DNA of 64,000 nucleotides from CAWDVK01 sp963805715 (GTDB lineage: Bacteria > Actinomycetota > Actinomycetes > Streptosporangiales > Streptosporangiaceae): assembly GCA_963805715.1 (NCBI GenBank), contig CAWDVK010000017.1:124001-188000 (forward strand), in the 5' to 3' direction. The notes beneath the pieces were generated by a model. That model was given only the letters and a program-made list of their open reading frames with translations, was not told where the DNA came from and ran no database searches. Every line of letters begins with the position of its first letter. The stretch's first letter is position 1. Of this stretch, positions 1 to 9,081 are shown in pieces. Made by a program: the position numbers and the translations under genes.

Positions 1-276
1 GAAGGGGATGGCCACAATCCCCATCAGCAGGAAGAGGTTACGCACGAGCAGCGGCCGGTCCACCTTCGTTACCTGGGCCAGCAGGGTGTGGTGGTTCATC
101 CACATGATCCCGATGGTCAGGAAGCTGACCACGTAGGCGAAGTAGTTCGGCCAGTGGTCAGCGAGCACCCTGGTGCTGAGCCGCTGAGCGCCGATCGGCA
201 GCAGGTTGAAGACGAGGATCGTGATGGCGACGGCGAACACGCCGTCGCTGAACGACTCGGCCCGCCGTGAGTCCAT
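1..276 (-). CDS. TMEM175/DUF1211-family integral membrane protein (3' part outside the window)
   Basis: The minus-strand frame is open from an ATG at 276 to the window edge (92 codons), so the C-terminal part is missing. The N-terminus carries the family signature R-x-E-SFSDGVFAVAIT, followed by hydrophobic stretches and a MNHH motif at about residues 58-61. These features are typical of the TMEM175-like (DUF1211) potassium-channel family. An in-frame stop lies four codons upstream, which fixes the ATG. The gene follows the iron-sulfur protein by 56 bases on the same strand. Channel activity is inferred from the family only. Confidence 0.8.
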   Translation of the reverse strand, partial: MDSRRAESFSDGVFAVAITILVFNLLPIGAQRLSTRVLADHWPNYFAYVVSFLTIGIMWMNHHTLLAQVTKVDRPLLVRNLFLLMGIVAIPF

Positions 277-332
277 CAGCTGGCCGTTCTACCGCCGGCC
301 CGCTAACCGGCCCGGCGCCGCGGCCTGCCGCC

Positions 333-2477
333 TCACGCCGGCTCGGCGCTGCCGCGGGCCGCCGGGGCCGGCTGCTCGACGGCCCTGGCCAGCAGCTGGG
401 CCACGTCGACGACTTCCAGGGACTCTTTAGCCTCACCGGACCCCTTCTTGGCGCTGATCGCGTCGCCGAGCATGACCAGGCAGAACGGGCAGCCGGTGGA
501 GATGGTGTCCGGATCGGTGCCGAGCGCCTCGTCGATCCGCTCGGTATTGATCCGCTTGCCGATCCGCTCTTCCATCCACATCCTGGCGCCGCCCGCGCCG
601 CAGCAGAAGCCGCGTTCCTTGCACCGGTGCATTTCCTGCGCCTTGACACCGGGGACCTGTTCCATGATCTCCCGCGGCGCGGTGAAGACGCGGTTGTGGC
701 GGCCGAGGAAGCAGGGGTCGTGATAAGTGATCTTCTCGTCAATCGGGGTGACCGGGGTGAGCCTGCCGTCGGCGACGAGCTGCGCCAGCAGCTGCGTGTG
801 GTGCATGACCTCGTAGTTCCCGCCCAGCTGGGGGTACTCGTTGGCGATGGTGTTGAAGCAGTGCGGGCAGCTGGCCACGATCTTGCGGGCGCCGGCCTCG
901 TTGAGGGTCTCGATGTTCTGCTGAGCCAGCATGCTGAACACGAACTCGTTGCCCATCCGCCGCGCCGGGTCTCCGGTGCAGGACTCGGCCGGCCCGAGCA
1001 CGGCGAAGGTCACGCCGGCCGTGTGCAGCAGCTGCGCGATGGCCTTGGTGGTCTTCTTCGCCCGGTCCTCGAGCGCGCCGGCGCAGCCGACCCAGAACAG
1101 GTACTCAACGTCCGCGCCGACCGGGCCGTCCACGACTGGGACCTCGAAATCGAGCTCGGTCATCCAGTCAGTCCGCCGGGCCCCGCCCATGCCCCACGGG
1201 TCGCCCTTGTTCTCCAGGTTCTTCAGCATCGTGGACGCCTCGGCGGGGAACGCCGACTCGATCAGCACCTGGTGCCGGCGCATGCCGGTGATGTGATCGA
1301 TGTGCTCGATATCGACCGGGCACTCTTCCACGCAGGCGCCGCAGTTGGTGCAGGACCAGAGCACGTCCGGGTCGATGACGCCGCCGGCCGCCGCGTCGCC
1401 CACCAGCGGCCGCTGTGCCTCCGCCTTGACCGAGTCAGGCAGCTGCTCGCGTGCCTCGTCGGAGCCGGCCAGCAGGTACGGGGCCTTCGCGAACGCGTGC
1501 TCGCGCAGGTCGAGTATGACCATCTTCGGTGACAGCGGCTTGCCGGTGGCCCAGGCCGGGCACTGCGACTGGCAGCGGCCGCACTCGGTGCAGGTGGCCA
1601 GGTCCAGCATGCCCTTCCAGCTCAGGTCCTCGATCTTGCCCACGCCGAAGACATCGGTGTCCGGGTCGGCCTCCTCGAAGTCCAGCAGCTTGCCGTTCGA
1701 GCGCATCGGCTGCAGCGGGCCGAGCCCGCTGGGCCGCCGGGCGAACAGCACGTTCAGCGGGGCGATGACGATGTGCAGGTGCTTGGAGTAGGTGACGAAG
1801 ACGCCGAAGGCCAGGATCACGGCCAGCTGGGCCAGGATGAACGTGGTCTCGATGGCGGAGTTGGCGCTCCGGCCGAGCGGCGCGAGCCAGTGCCCGACCA
1901 GCTGCGAGGCGAACGCGCCGTGCGGATAGGGGAAGTCGCCGGTATTGACCTGCGCGCCCCGGTACAGCAGCAGCGTGGCCACGACCAGGAAGATGCCGAG
2001 CAAGACCAGCCAGGCGGCGCCGGCGTGCGATCCGGCGAAGCGGGACTTGCGGCCCTCGCGCTTGGGGCTGTTCCGCAGCCGGATCACCGTGAACATCGCG
2101 ATGCCGGCCAGCACGGCGACGGCGAAGAAGTCCTCCAGGAAGCCCACCCAGGCCCAGGTCCCGATGCCGGGAATGGCGAACGTCTTGCTGAACAGGTCGC
2201 CGTAGGCCTCGATGATCGTCAGGATCAGGATGATGAAGCCCCAGAAGACGAGGAAGTGCGCGATCCCCGGCACTGTCCACTTGAGCAGCTTGCGCTGGCC
2301 GAGGACCTCTTCCGCCTGGGTCTCCGCGCCCCGGCCGGGGTGCTCGCGCAGCGCCTCGATGCGCTCCGGGGCTGGCTGCCCGGTGCGGGCCAGCCGGGAC
2401 AGCCACCACAGCCGGTGACCGGCGACCGCGGCCGCGATCACGGTCAGGGCCAGCCCGATGATGATCCGCAGCGCCAA
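333..2477 (-). CDS. Membrane-bound (Fe-S)-binding oxidoreductase, heterodisulfide reductase-like
   Basis: 714 aa. About five hydrophobic helices lie in the first 235 residues (roughly 1-20, 70-92, 110-132, 152-172, 212-232). Two ferredoxin-type [4Fe-4S] motifs follow: CTECGRCQSQCP near 296-307 and CTNCGACVEECP near 376-387. The C-terminal half holds two cysteine-rich CCG-type domains (SCPHC; CCGAGG; GCPFC), the HdrD/GlpC layout. Large proteins of this kind are widespread in actinobacteria and are thought to pass electrons between a membrane cytochrome-like module and an unknown substrate. The start is TTG with a strong GGAGG six bases upstream. The physiological electron donor and acceptor cannot be read from the sequence. 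Confidence 0.85.
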   Translation of the reverse strand: MALRIIIGLALTVIAAAVAGHRLWWLSRLARTGQPAPERIEALREHPGRGAETQAEEVLGQRKLLKWTVPGIAHFLVFWGFIILILTIIEAYGDLFSKTFAIPGIGTWAWVGFLEDFFAVAVLAGIAMFTVIRLRNSPKREGRKSRFAGSHAGAAWLVLLGIFLVVATLLLYRGAQVNTGDFPYPHGAFASQLVGHWLAPLGRSANSAIETTFILAQLAVILAFGVFVTYSKHLHIVIAPLNVLFARRPSGLGPLQPMRSNGKLLDFEEADPDTDVFGVGKIEDLSWKGMLDLATCTECGRCQSQCPAWATGKPLSPKMVILDLREHAFAKAPYLLAGSDEAREQLPDSVKAEAQRPLVGDAAAGGVIDPDVLWSCTNCGACVEECPVDIEHIDHITGMRRHQVLIESAFPAEASTMLKNLENKGDPWGMGGARRTDWMTELDFEVPVVDGPVGADVEYLFWVGCAGALEDRAKKTTKAIAQLLHTAGVTFAVLGPAESCTGDPARRMGNEFVFSMLAQQNIETLNEAGARKIVASCPHCFNTIANEYPQLGGNYEVMHHTQLLAQLVADGRLTPVTPIDEKITYHDPCFLGRHNRVFTAPREIMEQVPGVKAQEMHRCKERGFCCGAGGARMWMEERIGKRINTERIDEALGTDPDTISTGCPFCLVMLGDAISAKKGSGEAKESLEVVDVAQLLARAVEQPAPAARGSAEPA

Positions 2478-2759
2478 GACGACCTCCAGGGACGGCGTTG
2501 AGTGCCAGCGTACGCGTCGGTCCTGCGGCGTCCCGCGATCATTGCGGATATGCCGGTGCCGGGCGGGCCCGAGCAGAATCCTACCGATAGGCAGCCTTCA
2601 GTCCCCGTCCAGTCATCGCCGGGCCATCCCGACAGCCTCGGCCGGGCCGATAGCCTGGCCCCCGACGGCGGCCCGGCCGCGGCCCGGCGGCGCGCGGCGG
2701 GCGGCACAAGGCGGGCAGGATCAGGCTGACGGCGAGCGGCGGCCGGGACGGAGCGAGAG

Positions 2760-4163
2760 GTGGCCGGAGCACAGGCAGGTGAAGGGGTGAGACGGCCTGC
2801 CCCGGCCTACGGCCGGCGCGCCATCCTGGCCGGCTCGGCCACCGCGCTGGTGACCGCCAGCCTGGCCGGCAGCGCACTGGGATTCCTCAATAAGGCGGCC
2901 TGCCGGGCCGGGGCCTGGAACGTGGGACTCGAGCAGTACCAGGCGCACTGCTACACCGACATCTACCCGCTGTACTTCGGCGAGGGCCTCTCGGCTGGCC
3001 AGGTGCCGTATATCGGTCACCCGGTGGAGTACCCGGTCATCATCGGGGCCGCGATGCAGGCGGTGGCCTGGATCGTCAGCCCGATCAGCAATCCGTACAC
3101 CAGGGGCCGGGAGTTCTTCAACGTCACCGTGCTGCTGCTGGCCGTCTGCACGATCGCCGGCGTGCTGGCCACCGCCTACCTGGCCGGGCCGTCCCGGCGC
3201 TGGACGGCGCTGCTGGTCGCGCTCGCCCCGGCCCTCGTCCTCGCGTCCTTCATCAACTGGGACCTGATCGCGATGAGCCTGACCGCGCTGGGCATGGCCG
3301 CCTGGGCGGCCCGGCGCGGGGTACTGGCCGGCGTCCTGCTCGGGCTGGCGGTGGCCACCAAGTTCTATCCGCTGTTCCTGCTCGGCCCGCTGCTGGTGCT
3401 CTGCCTGCGCACGGGCCAGCTGCGAGCCTGGTGCGTGACCGCGGCCTCGGCCGCCGCCGCCTGGCTCGCCGTCAACGTGCCCGTCGCCGTGCTCGCGCCG
3501 GGGGGCTGGTCGACGTTCTACCGGTTCAACGAGGCCAGGGGCGCGGACTGGGGCTCGATCTGGTATTTCTTCGAGGCCGAGCACTGGCCGGTGCTCGGCA
3601 GCCTGTCGCTGCACGTACTCAACCTGGCGTCGGTGCTCATTTTCGGGCTGGCCTGCGCCGGAATTGCGGCGCTGATCCTGCTCGCGCCGCGCCGCCCGCG
3701 ACTGCCGCAGGTGTTCTTCCTGACCGTGGCCGCCTTCCTGCTCTGCAACAAGGTCTGGTCCCCGCAGTACGTGATCTGGCTGGTCCCGCTGGCCGTGCTG
3801 GCCCGGCCGCAGATCTGGTCCTTCGTGCTCTGGCAGGTCGCGGAGGTCGCCTACTTCTTCGGCATCTGGGCCTACCTGATTACCGTCAGCGACGCGGCCG
3901 GGGCAGCCGGGACGGCCGGGGCAGCCGGGGCGGGCGGCATCAGCGCGGGCGTCTACTTCGCCACGCTGCTCGCCAGGTTCGGCGCCGTGCTGCTGCTGTG
4001 CGGTCTGGTCGTCAGGGACGTGCTGCAGCCGGGCTCGGACCCGGTGCGCCGGGCCGGGCAGGACGACCCGGCGGGCGGGGTGCTGGACCAGGCGCCGGAC
4101 CGGCTGGCGCTGCGGCTGGCCCTGCGTGCTCCCGGCCCGCCGGCCACCGGAGCCGGCCGCTGA
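2760..4163 (+). CDS. Polytopic membrane glycosyltransferase, GT87/DUF2029-like
   Basis: 467 aa with about ten hydrophobic segments. After a short cytoplasmic N-terminus and one membrane helix comes a loop with YTDIYPLYF and a 'PVEYPV' motif, then alternating helices, including a SFINWDL loop. This is the look of GT-C-fold polyprenyl-phosphate-mannose-dependent alpha-mannosyltransferases (GT87/DUF2029), which act on the outer membrane face in cell-envelope glycan assembly. A Gly/Ala repeat (AAGTAGAAGAGG) lies near residue 385. The start is uncertain: GTG at 2760, or GTG at 2787 preceded by a GAAGGGG-like site. It is divergent from the iron-sulfur gene across about 280 bases in which I see no other gene. 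The acceptor is unknown. Confidence 0.7.
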   Translation: MAGAQAGEGVRRPAPAYGRRAILAGSATALVTASLAGSALGFLNKAACRAGAWNVGLEQYQAHCYTDIYPLYFGEGLSAGQVPYIGHPVEYPVIIGAAMQAVAWIVSPISNPYTRGREFFNVTVLLLAVCTIAGVLATAYLAGPSRRWTALLVALAPALVLASFINWDLIAMSLTALGMAAWAARRGVLAGVLLGLAVATKFYPLFLLGPLLVLCLRTGQLRAWCVTAASAAAAWLAVNVPVAVLAPGGWSTFYRFNEARGADWGSIWYFFEAEHWPVLGSLSLHVLNLASVLIFGLACAGIAALILLAPRRPRLPQVFFLTVAAFLLCNKVWSPQYVIWLVPLAVLARPQIWSFVLWQVAEVAYFFGIWAYLITVSDAAGAAGTAGAAGAGGISAGVYFATLLARFGAVLLLCGLVVRDVLQPGSDPVRRAGQDDPAGGVLDQAPDRLALRLALRAPGPPATGAGR

Positions 4164-4276
4164 GGCGCGCCACTCCGGCCGCCTGCCGGTGCGGCTGTCT
4201 CCCGGCCGCCTGACGCTGATGGGTGCGGCGCCTGGCCGCCTGCCGCCGGGCCGGCCCGATGCGCGAGAATCGCGGC

Positions 4277-5002
4277 GTGACCGCACTGCAGCCCACCATC
4301 CTGGCGACCAGCATCGGCTTCACCGCTGCCGCGGACCCGTGGAACCTTAGCCCGGGCCCGGCCTACTCGCTCGCGGCCAGGATCGCCAGGGCGGGCCCGC
4401 ACCCGCGGCTGTGCATCATCGGCACGGCCGGGGGCGACAACCCGGCGTGGCTGGCCGCGACCCACCAGGCCTTCTCCCGGCTCGACATGGTGGTCTCGCA
4501 CCTCGGCCTGTTCCCGATGCCCAGCGTCGACGACATCGAGGGCCACCTGGCCCGGCAGGACGTTATCTGGGTGAGCGGCGGGAGCACAGCGAACCTGCTG
4601 GCGCTGTGGCGGCTGCACGGGCTGGACACGATCCTGCACGCGGCCTGGCAGGCCGGCGTCGTGCTGATGGGCGTCTCGGCCGGGTCAGTCTGCTGGCACG
4701 TCGGGGGGACGACCGATTCCTTCGGGCCGGCCCTGCGGCCGCTGACGAACGGCCTGGGCTTCCTGCCCTACAGCAACAGCCCGCATCATGACGCCGAGGA
4801 GCAGCGCCGCCCGCTGATCCGCCAGCTCATCGCCGATGGCAGCCTGCCGGACGGTTACGCCACGGACAACGGGGCCGGGCTGGTCTACTACGGGACCGAG
4901 CTGCATGAGGCGATCAGCGAGAAGCCAGCGGCGCTGGCCTATGAGATCCGCCGCGACGGCGACACTGCGCGGGAGACCCCGCTGCCGACCCGGATCCTCT
5001 GA
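4277..5002 (+). CDS. Peptidase S51 (dipeptidase E)-like protein / type 1 glutamine amidotransferase-like
   Basis: About 241 aa. It contains the nucleophile elbow GVSAGSVCWH (Ser within SAGS) and an upstream WVSGGSTANLL loop, both characteristic of the S51 family (PepE, cyanophycinase). A late DNGAGLVYYG segment is also typical. S51 enzymes are cytoplasmic serine peptidases, PepE cleaving Asp-X dipeptides. I chose GTG 4277 because the homologous core begins right after it (QPTILATS) and because GAGAAT lies six bases upstream, as in nearby leaderless genes. An in-frame ATG at 4259 is the alternative. Substrate is not determinable. Confidence 0.75.
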   Translation: MTALQPTILATSIGFTAAADPWNLSPGPAYSLAARIARAGPHPRLCIIGTAGGDNPAWLAATHQAFSRLDMVVSHLGLFPMPSVDDIEGHLARQDVIWVSGGSTANLLALWRLHGLDTILHAAWQAGVVLMGVSAGSVCWHVGGTTDSFGPALRPLTNGLGFLPYSNSPHHDAEEQRRPLIRQLIADGSLPDGYATDNGAGLVYYGTELHEAISEKPAALAYEIRRDGDTARETPLPTRIL

Positions 5003-5081
5003 GGCGCGGCCGCACCAGGAACGACCCGACGGAAGGTCTGCCTGGATCTGGAATGAAACCAGCCAGATGCCGGTTATCAAA

Positions 5082-5102
5082 GTTGAGCGACATAGGCTCA
5101 AC
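5082..5102 (+). promoter_or_regulatory. HAIR operator 1 (HspR binding site) upstream of dnaK
   Basis: A perfect inverted repeat GTTGAGC-N7-GCTCAAC. It matches the known HspR-associated inverted repeat (CTTGAGT-N7-ACTCAAG) in spacing and in most bases. It lies just upstream of a TTGACA hexamer. Confidence 0.85.
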
Positions 5103-5106
5103 TCAC

Positions 5107-5135
5107 TTGACAGCGGTGATCGCCGCTGGCAGACT
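5107..5135 (+). promoter_or_regulatory. Candidate dnaK operon promoter
   Basis: A perfect -35 hexamer TTGACA (5107-5112) is followed 17 bases later by CAGACT (5130-5135), a weak -10. It sits between two HAIR elements, so bound HspR would flank RNA polymerase. The -10 assignment is tentative. Confidence 0.5.
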
Positions 5136-5154
5136 TGCGCCTAACAGACTCAAC
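5134..5154 (+). promoter_or_regulatory. HAIR operator 2 (imperfect)
   Basis: CTTGCGC-N7-ACTCAAC. It matches the HAIR consensus at 5 of 7 and 6 of 7 arm positions with the correct seven-base spacer. It lies downstream of the -35 box and close to the presumed transcription start. Confidence 0.65.
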
Positions 5155-5187
5155 TTAGGCATACGAGAATACGCAAGGACTGATCTC

Positions 5188-7047
5188 ATGGCACGTGCGG
5201 TAGGCATCGACCTGGGGACCACTAACTCCGTCGTCGCCGTCCTCGAAGGCGGCGAGCCCTCGGTCATCGCAAATGCGGAAGGCTCGCGGACCACTCCGTC
5301 CGTGGTGGCGTTCGCGAAGAACGGCGAGGTTCTGGTCGGCGAGGTCGCCAAGCGGCAGGCAGTGACCAACGTGGACCGGACCATCCGCTCGGTCAAGCGC
5401 CAGATGGGCACTGACTGGACCGTCTCGATCGACGGCAAGAAGTTCACCCCGCAGCAGATCAGCGCGTTCATCCTGCAGAAGCTGAAGAGGGACGCTGAAT
5501 CCTACCTCGGCGAGACGATCACCGACGCGGTGATCACCGTGCCGGCGTACTTCAGCGACGCGCAGCGGCAGGCCACCAAGGAGGCCGGCCAGATCGCCGG
5601 CCTGAACGTGCTGCGCATCATCAACGAGCCCACATCGGCCGCGCTCGCCTATCACCTGGAGAAGGAGAACGAGGCCACCATCCTGGTCTTCGACCTGGGC
5701 GGCGGCACCTTCAACGTCTCGCTGCTCGAGGTCGGCGAGGGCGTGGTCGAGGTGAAGGCCACCAGCGGTGACAACCACCTCGGCGGCGATGACTGGGACC
5801 AGCGCGTCGTGGACTGGCTGGTCAAGGACTTCAAGAACAGCTACGGCGTCGACCTGTCCAAGGACAAGATGGCGCTGCAGCGGCTCAGGGAGACGGCGGA
5901 GAAGACCAAGATCGAGCTGTCCAGCTCGACCGAGTCGCAGATCAACCTGCCCTACATCACCCACTCGGAGCAGGGCCCGCTGCACCTGGACTCCAAGCTG
6001 TCCCGTGCCGAGTTCCAGCGGATGACCTCGGACCTGCTGGACCGCTGCAAGTCGCCGTTCCAGCAGGTGATCAAGGACGCCGGCGTCAAGCTGAGCGACA
6101 TCCACCACGTCGTCCTGGTCGGCGGTTCCACCCGGATGCCGGCCGTGGTCGACCTGGTCAAGGAGCTGACCGGCGGCAAGGAGCCGAACAAGGGCGTCAA
6201 CCCGGACGAGGTCGTGGCCGTCGGTGCGTGCCTGCAGGCGGGTGTGCTCAAGGGCGAGGTCAAGGACGTGCTGCTGCTCGACGTGACCCCGCTGTCGCTG
6301 GGCATCGAGACCAAGGGCGGCATCTTCACCAAGCTGATCGAGCGCAACACCACCATCCCGACCAAGCGCTCCGAGATCTTCACGACCGCTGACGACAACC
6401 AGCCGTCCGTGCAGATCCAGGTGTTCCAGGGCGAGCGGGAGATCGCGGCCTACAACAAGAAGCTCGGCATGTTCGAGCTGGCCGGCCTCGCGCCCGCGCC
6501 CCGCGGCATCCCGCAGATCGAGGTCACCTTCGACATCGACGCGAACGGCATCGTGAACGTCTCCGCCAAGGACCTCGGGACCGGCAAGCAGCAGTCCGTC
6601 ACCATCTCGGGCGGCTCGGCGCTGCCCAAGGACGACATCGAGCGGATGGTCGCCGACGCGGAGAAGTTCGCCGAGGAGGACCGCAAGCGCCGGGAGGAGG
6701 CCGAGGTCCGCAACCGCGCTGAGACGCTCGCCTACACCACGGAGAAGTTCCTCTCGGAGAACGCCGACAAGGTCCCCGCGGACGTCAAGTCCGAGGTGGA
6801 AGAGTCCATTGCCGAGCTGAAGAAGACGCTCGAGGGCACCGACACCGAGGCGATCAGGACGGCGAGCGAGAAGGCCGCCCAGGTCAGCCAGAAGATGGGG
6901 TCGGCGATCTACGCCCAGTCGCAGGCGGCTAACGCCGAGGCTGGCGCGGACGGCGCCGAGGCCGGGCAGCCGAACGACGATGAGGTCGTCGAGGCCGAGC
7001 TTGTCGACGACGAGACGCCGGGTGATCAGGAGGGCGGCGCGGCCTGA
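5188..7047 (+). CDS. dnaK: Hsp70 chaperone DnaK
   Basis: 619 aa cytoplasmic ATP-dependent chaperone, the usual actinobacterial length. It opens with the phosphate-1 motif GIDLGTTNS. It also has the DLGGGTF phosphate-2 loop, VVLVGGSTRMP, and the substrate-binding domain (DVTPLSLGIET, ERNTTIPT). The C-terminus is an acidic tail. The ATG at 5188 has an AAGGA about ten bases upstream. First gene of dnaK-grpE-dnaJ-hspR-clpB under HAIR control. Oddity: the Asp that normally follows DLGGGTF is Asn (codon AAC, 5713-5715, residue 176); it belongs to the conserved nucleotide/ion-binding site. Its stop overlaps the grpE start. Confidence 0.97.
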   Translation: MARAVGIDLGTTNSVVAVLEGGEPSVIANAEGSRTTPSVVAFAKNGEVLVGEVAKRQAVTNVDRTIRSVKRQMGTDWTVSIDGKKFTPQQISAFILQKLKRDAESYLGETITDAVITVPAYFSDAQRQATKEAGQIAGLNVLRIINEPTSAALAYHLEKENEATILVFDLGGGTFNVSLLEVGEGVVEVKATSGDNHLGGDDWDQRVVDWLVKDFKNSYGVDLSKDKMALQRLRETAEKTKIELSSSTESQINLPYITHSEQGPLHLDSKLSRAEFQRMTSDLLDRCKSPFQQVIKDAGVKLSDIHHVVLVGGSTRMPAVVDLVKELTGGKEPNKGVNPDEVVAVGACLQAGVLKGEVKDVLLLDVTPLSLGIETKGGIFTKLIERNTTIPTKRSEIFTTADDNQPSVQIQVFQGEREIAAYNKKLGMFELAGLAPAPRGIPQIEVTFDIDANGIVNVSAKDLGTGKQQSVTISGGSALPKDDIERMVADAEKFAEEDRKRREEAEVRNRAETLAYTTEKFLSENADKVPADVKSEVEESIAELKKTLEGTDTEAIRTASEKAAQVSQKMGSAIYAQSQAANAEAGADGAEAGQPNDDEVVEAELVDDETPGDQEGGAA

Positions 7048-7877
7048 TGAGGTCATCCGACGAAGAAGAGGGCCAGGGCCCGGTGATCCGTGACCGGCGG
7101 CGCATCGACCCGCTGACAGGCCAGGTAAGGGAGCCTGGCCAGGACTCCCCGCAGCGGGGGCCTGGCCAGGCCGGGACGGGCAGGCATTCGTCGGCGGGGG
7201 CGCATGGCGCCCCGGCCGACGCTGCGGCGGCCGGCCAGCGGCCGGCCGCTGGCCAGCCCGGGGACATCAGCGGGCCGGGCCGGGCCGCGGAGGACTCCGC
7301 GGCGACCCGGGCCGGCAACGGAGCTGATGTGCTGACTCGGACACTGGCCGAGCGGACCGCTGACCTGCAGCGGCTGCAGGCCGAGTACGCCAACTACCGC
7401 AAGCGCGTCGAGCGGGACCGGCTGGCCGTCCGGGAGCAGGCACTGGCGAATGTGCTCAGCGAGCTGCTGCCCATCCTGGACGACATCGGCCGGGCCAGGG
7501 AGCACGGCGAGCTGGCCGGCGGGTTCAAGTCCGTGGCCGAGTCACTGGAAGCGGCCGCCGCCAAGCTGGGCCTGACGGCCTACGGCGAGGCGGGCGACCC
7601 GTTCGACCCGACCCTGCATGAAGCGCTGATGCATTCCTACTCCGCCGAGGTGAGCGAGCCCAGCTGCGTCCAGATCCTGCAGCCGGGCTACCAGGTCGGT
7701 GACCGGGTCATCCGGCCGGCCCGGGTCGCGGTGGCCGAGCCCGAGTCGCCCGGCGCTGCCGCGGCGCCGGCGGCTGGCGAAGATGGCGACGGCCAGGATC
7801 AGGGCGCGTCAGCAACCGACGCCGAGAACCAGGGGCACACCGGTGACGGCGGCGGCTCAGCGCCGAGGGCCGGCTGA
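7047..7877 (+). CDS. grpE: Nucleotide exchange factor GrpE
   Basis: 276 aa. The first ~95 residues are low-complexity Gly/Ala/Pro. A coiled coil follows (ERTADLQRLQAEYANYRKR), then the conserved beta-wing domain (GEAGDPFDPTLHEAL...VQILQPGYQVGDRVIRPARV). GrpE releases ADP from DnaK. The ATG overlaps the dnaK stop by one base, so translation is probably coupled. The C-terminal ~40 residues are also low complexity. The disordered N-terminus is longer than in most bacteria, but such extensions are common in actinobacteria. Confidence 0.95.
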   Translation: MRSSDEEEGQGPVIRDRRRIDPLTGQVREPGQDSPQRGPGQAGTGRHSSAGAHGAPADAAAAGQRPAAGQPGDISGPGRAAEDSAATRAGNGADVLTRTLAERTADLQRLQAEYANYRKRVERDRLAVREQALANVLSELLPILDDIGRAREHGELAGGFKSVAESLEAAAAKLGLTAYGEAGDPFDPTLHEALMHSYSAEVSEPSCVQILQPGYQVGDRVIRPARVAVAEPESPGAAAAPAAGEDGDGQDQGASATDAENQGHTGDGGGSAPRAG

Positions 7878-7899
7878 AGCCCGGCAGGAGAGGGGCTCG

Positions 7900-9063
7900 T
7901 TGAGCACCAGGGACTTCCTCGAGAAGGACTATTACAAGACCCTCGGCGTCACCAAGTCGGCGAGCGCCGAGGAGATCAAGAAGTCGTACCGGAAGCTGGC
8001 CCGCAAGCATCACCCGGACGCCAACAAGGGCGACGCGAAGGCTGAGGAGCGCTTCAAGGAGATCTCCGAGGCGTACAACGTCCTGTCCGACGAGAAGCGG
8101 CGCAAGGAGTACGACGAGGCGCGCTCGCTGTTCGGCAGCGGCGCGCGGATGCCGGGCCAGGGCACCCCGGCCGGCGGTTACGGGTTCGACCTCGGCGACC
8201 TGTTCGGCAACGCCAGCGGGGCCAGCAGCCGGCTAGGTGACCTGTTCGGCGGCGTCTTCAACCGGGGCGGCGGGACTGCCCAGCAGACCCGGCCGCGCCG
8301 CGGCGCGGACATCGAGACCGAGGCGTCGCTGACCTTCGGCGACGCCATCGACGGGGCGACCGTCTCGCTCCGGCTGGCCGGCGAGGGACCGTGCAAGGCC
8401 TGCATGGGCACCGGCGCCAAGGCCGGCACCGTGCCGCGGGTGTGCCCGACCTGCGAGGGCACCGGGCAGGCCAGCCGGAACCTGGGCAACTTCGCCTTCT
8501 CCGAGCCGTGCAAGACCTGCCGGGGCCGCGGCCTGGTCGTGGACGACCCGTGCCCGGTGTGCTCGGGCAGCGGCCGGGCGATGAGCACCCGCACCATCCA
8601 GGCCCGCATTCCCGCGGGCGTGGCCGACGGACAGCGGATCAGGCTCAAGGGCAAGGGCGCTCCCGGCGAGCGCGGCGGCCCCCCCGGCGACCTGTTCGTG
8701 CGGGTGCACGTCGCGCCGGATCCGGTCTTCGGCCGGTCCGCCCACAACCTGACGCTGACCGTGCCGGTGACGTTCGCCGAGGCGGCGCTGGGCGCGGAGA
8801 TCAAGGTGCCGTCGCACGGCGGCATGCCGGTCAGCCTGCGGATCCCGGCCGGCACGCCCAGCGGCCGGACGTTCCGGGTCCGCGGCAAGGGCGTGCGGCG
8901 CTCCGACGGCACGTATGGCGACCTGCTCGTCACCGTCAGCGTGCAGGTGCCGGCCACCGTGACCGGCAAGGCACGGGAGGCGCTGGAGGCCTTCCGCGAT
9001 GCGACCGCCGGGCCCGACCCGCGCGACGAGCTGCTCCGCAAGGCCAGGGCCAGGACCGCCTGA
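7900..9063 (+). CDS. dnaJ: Co-chaperone DnaJ (type I Hsp40)
   Basis: 387 aa. An N-terminal J domain with HPD, a Gly-rich linker, and four zinc-finger repeats in order: CKACMGTG, CPTCEGTG, CKTCRGRG, CPVCSGSG. The C-terminal peptide-binding domains follow. It delivers clients to DnaK and stimulates its ATPase. I place the start at TTG 7900, where the protein reads (M)STRDFLEKDYY, with a GGAGAGGGG site just upstream. The reading frame is open further upstream, but inside grpE. Third gene of the operon. Confidence 0.95.
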   Translation: MSTRDFLEKDYYKTLGVTKSASAEEIKKSYRKLARKHHPDANKGDAKAEERFKEISEAYNVLSDEKRRKEYDEARSLFGSGARMPGQGTPAGGYGFDLGDLFGNASGASSRLGDLFGGVFNRGGGTAQQTRPRRGADIETEASLTFGDAIDGATVSLRLAGEGPCKACMGTGAKAGTVPRVCPTCEGTGQASRNLGNFAFSEPCKTCRGRGLVVDDPCPVCSGSGRAMSTRTIQARIPAGVADGQRIRLKGKGAPGERGGPPGDLFVRVHVAPDPVFGRSAHNLTLTVPVTFAEAALGAEIKVPSHGGMPVSLRIPAGTPSGRTFRVRGKGVRRSDGTYGDLLVTVSVQVPATVTGKAREALEAFRDATAGPDPRDELLRKARARTA

Positions 9064-9081
9064 TCGGTGAGGGGAGATGAC

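Noticed and set aside
2478..2759. Possible gene in the divergent gap before the mannosyltransferase
   Set aside because: Only short low-complexity frames; it is most likely the promoter region of the two divergent genes.
5155..7056. Very long open frame antisense to dnaK (and similar ones antisense to purA/purD at 17332-20664 and clpC at 41718-43997)
   Set aside because: GC-rich codon bias leaves antisense frames open. They have low-complexity Leu/Arg/Asp composition, no domains and no ribosome sites, while the sense genes are unmistakable.
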